Shown here: one piece after another, positions 12,849 to 12,852 of the stretch
Numbering within the stretch: position 1 is the first letter of the stretch
How the letters are laid out: each line of letters starts with the position of its first letter
Origin: Candidatus Shapirobacteria bacterium CG09_land_8_20_14_0_10_38_17
GTDB taxonomy: Bacteria; Patescibacteriota; Microgenomatia; 0-14-0-10-38-17
Direction of reading: 5' to 3'
Assembly: GCA_002774085.1 (NCBI GenBank)
Contig: PEZH01000022.1
Location: forward strand, 1-12,852
DNA: 12,852 nt
Position numbers and translations under genes: made by a program
The notes under the pieces: model-generated
Told to the model about the DNA's origin: nothing
The model's input: only the letters and a program-made list of their open reading frames with translations
Databases searched by the model: none

Positions 12849-12852
12849 GAGT

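Larger units (their letters stand above)
12598..12852. other. Non-coding, repeat-rich, relatively GC-rich intergenic region
   Basis: No credible gene is visible on either strand. Bases 12598-12635 are AT-rich and hold the minus-strand promoter. From about 12636 the sequence becomes clearly richer in G and C than the genes and consists almost wholly of small hairpins: three REP-like units, a fourth degenerate one, a GTCGCC/GGCGAC stem and a longer inverted repeat at the window edge. Confidence 0.7.

Overview
The window is a compact, AT-rich bacterial segment with 12 intact genes. Ten lie on the plus strand (144-10561), mostly overlapping or separated by a few bases. Two lie on the minus strand (12597 to 10545). 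No rRNA, tRNA, CRISPR array or transposase gene is visible. Several traits suggest a Candidate Phyla Radiation (Patescibacteria) genome, probably Microgenomates-like: Thr/Pro-rich membrane-anchored surface proteins in series, a stripped-down PilN/PilO pair, GT-C glycosyltransferases of the kind common in those genomes, and no recognisable Shine-Dalgarno site before any start. TGA ends four genes, two of them at ATGA start/stop junctions, so the code is the standard bacterial one and not the TGA=Gly code of Gracilibacteria/Absconditabacteria. This placement is inference from gene content.

Region 1 (1-1676): a near-consensus promoter (TTGACA, 17 bp, TATACT) lies so close to the first ATG that the mRNA should be almost leaderless. 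It drives a PilN-like protein, a PilO-like protein and a small single-pass protein in the place of PilP. Region 2 (1673-4958): three surface proteins follow, one with fibronectin-III, carboxypeptidase-regulatory-like and Ig-like domains, one with 14 extracellular cysteines, and one almost entirely of Thr-Pro repeats with an LPPAG sorting-like tail.

Region 3 (4962-10561): an FAD-dependent oxidoreductase, a UbiA-family enzyme closely resembling decaprenyl-phosphate phosphoribosyltransferase, and two tandem paralogous GT-C membrane glycosyltransferases. Region 4 (10545-12597, minus): a HAD-family phosphatase and a third GT-C glycosyltransferase, converging on region 3 with overlapping 3' ends. 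Region 5 (12598-12852): a non-coding, relatively GC-rich stretch with REP-like hairpins; the promoter of the minus-strand pair reads out of it.

Working model (inference): the UbiA-family enzyme makes a polyprenyl-phosphate-pentose donor, possibly modified by the FAD enzyme. The GT-C enzymes then transfer sugar outside the membrane, with the Ser/Thr/Pro-rich surface proteins encoded just upstream as the obvious candidate acceptors. The PilN/PilO-like proteins would form an inner-membrane platform for a pilus or secretion apparatus. Three degenerate 7-bp-period repeats inside two of the enzyme genes are a further unusual feature.
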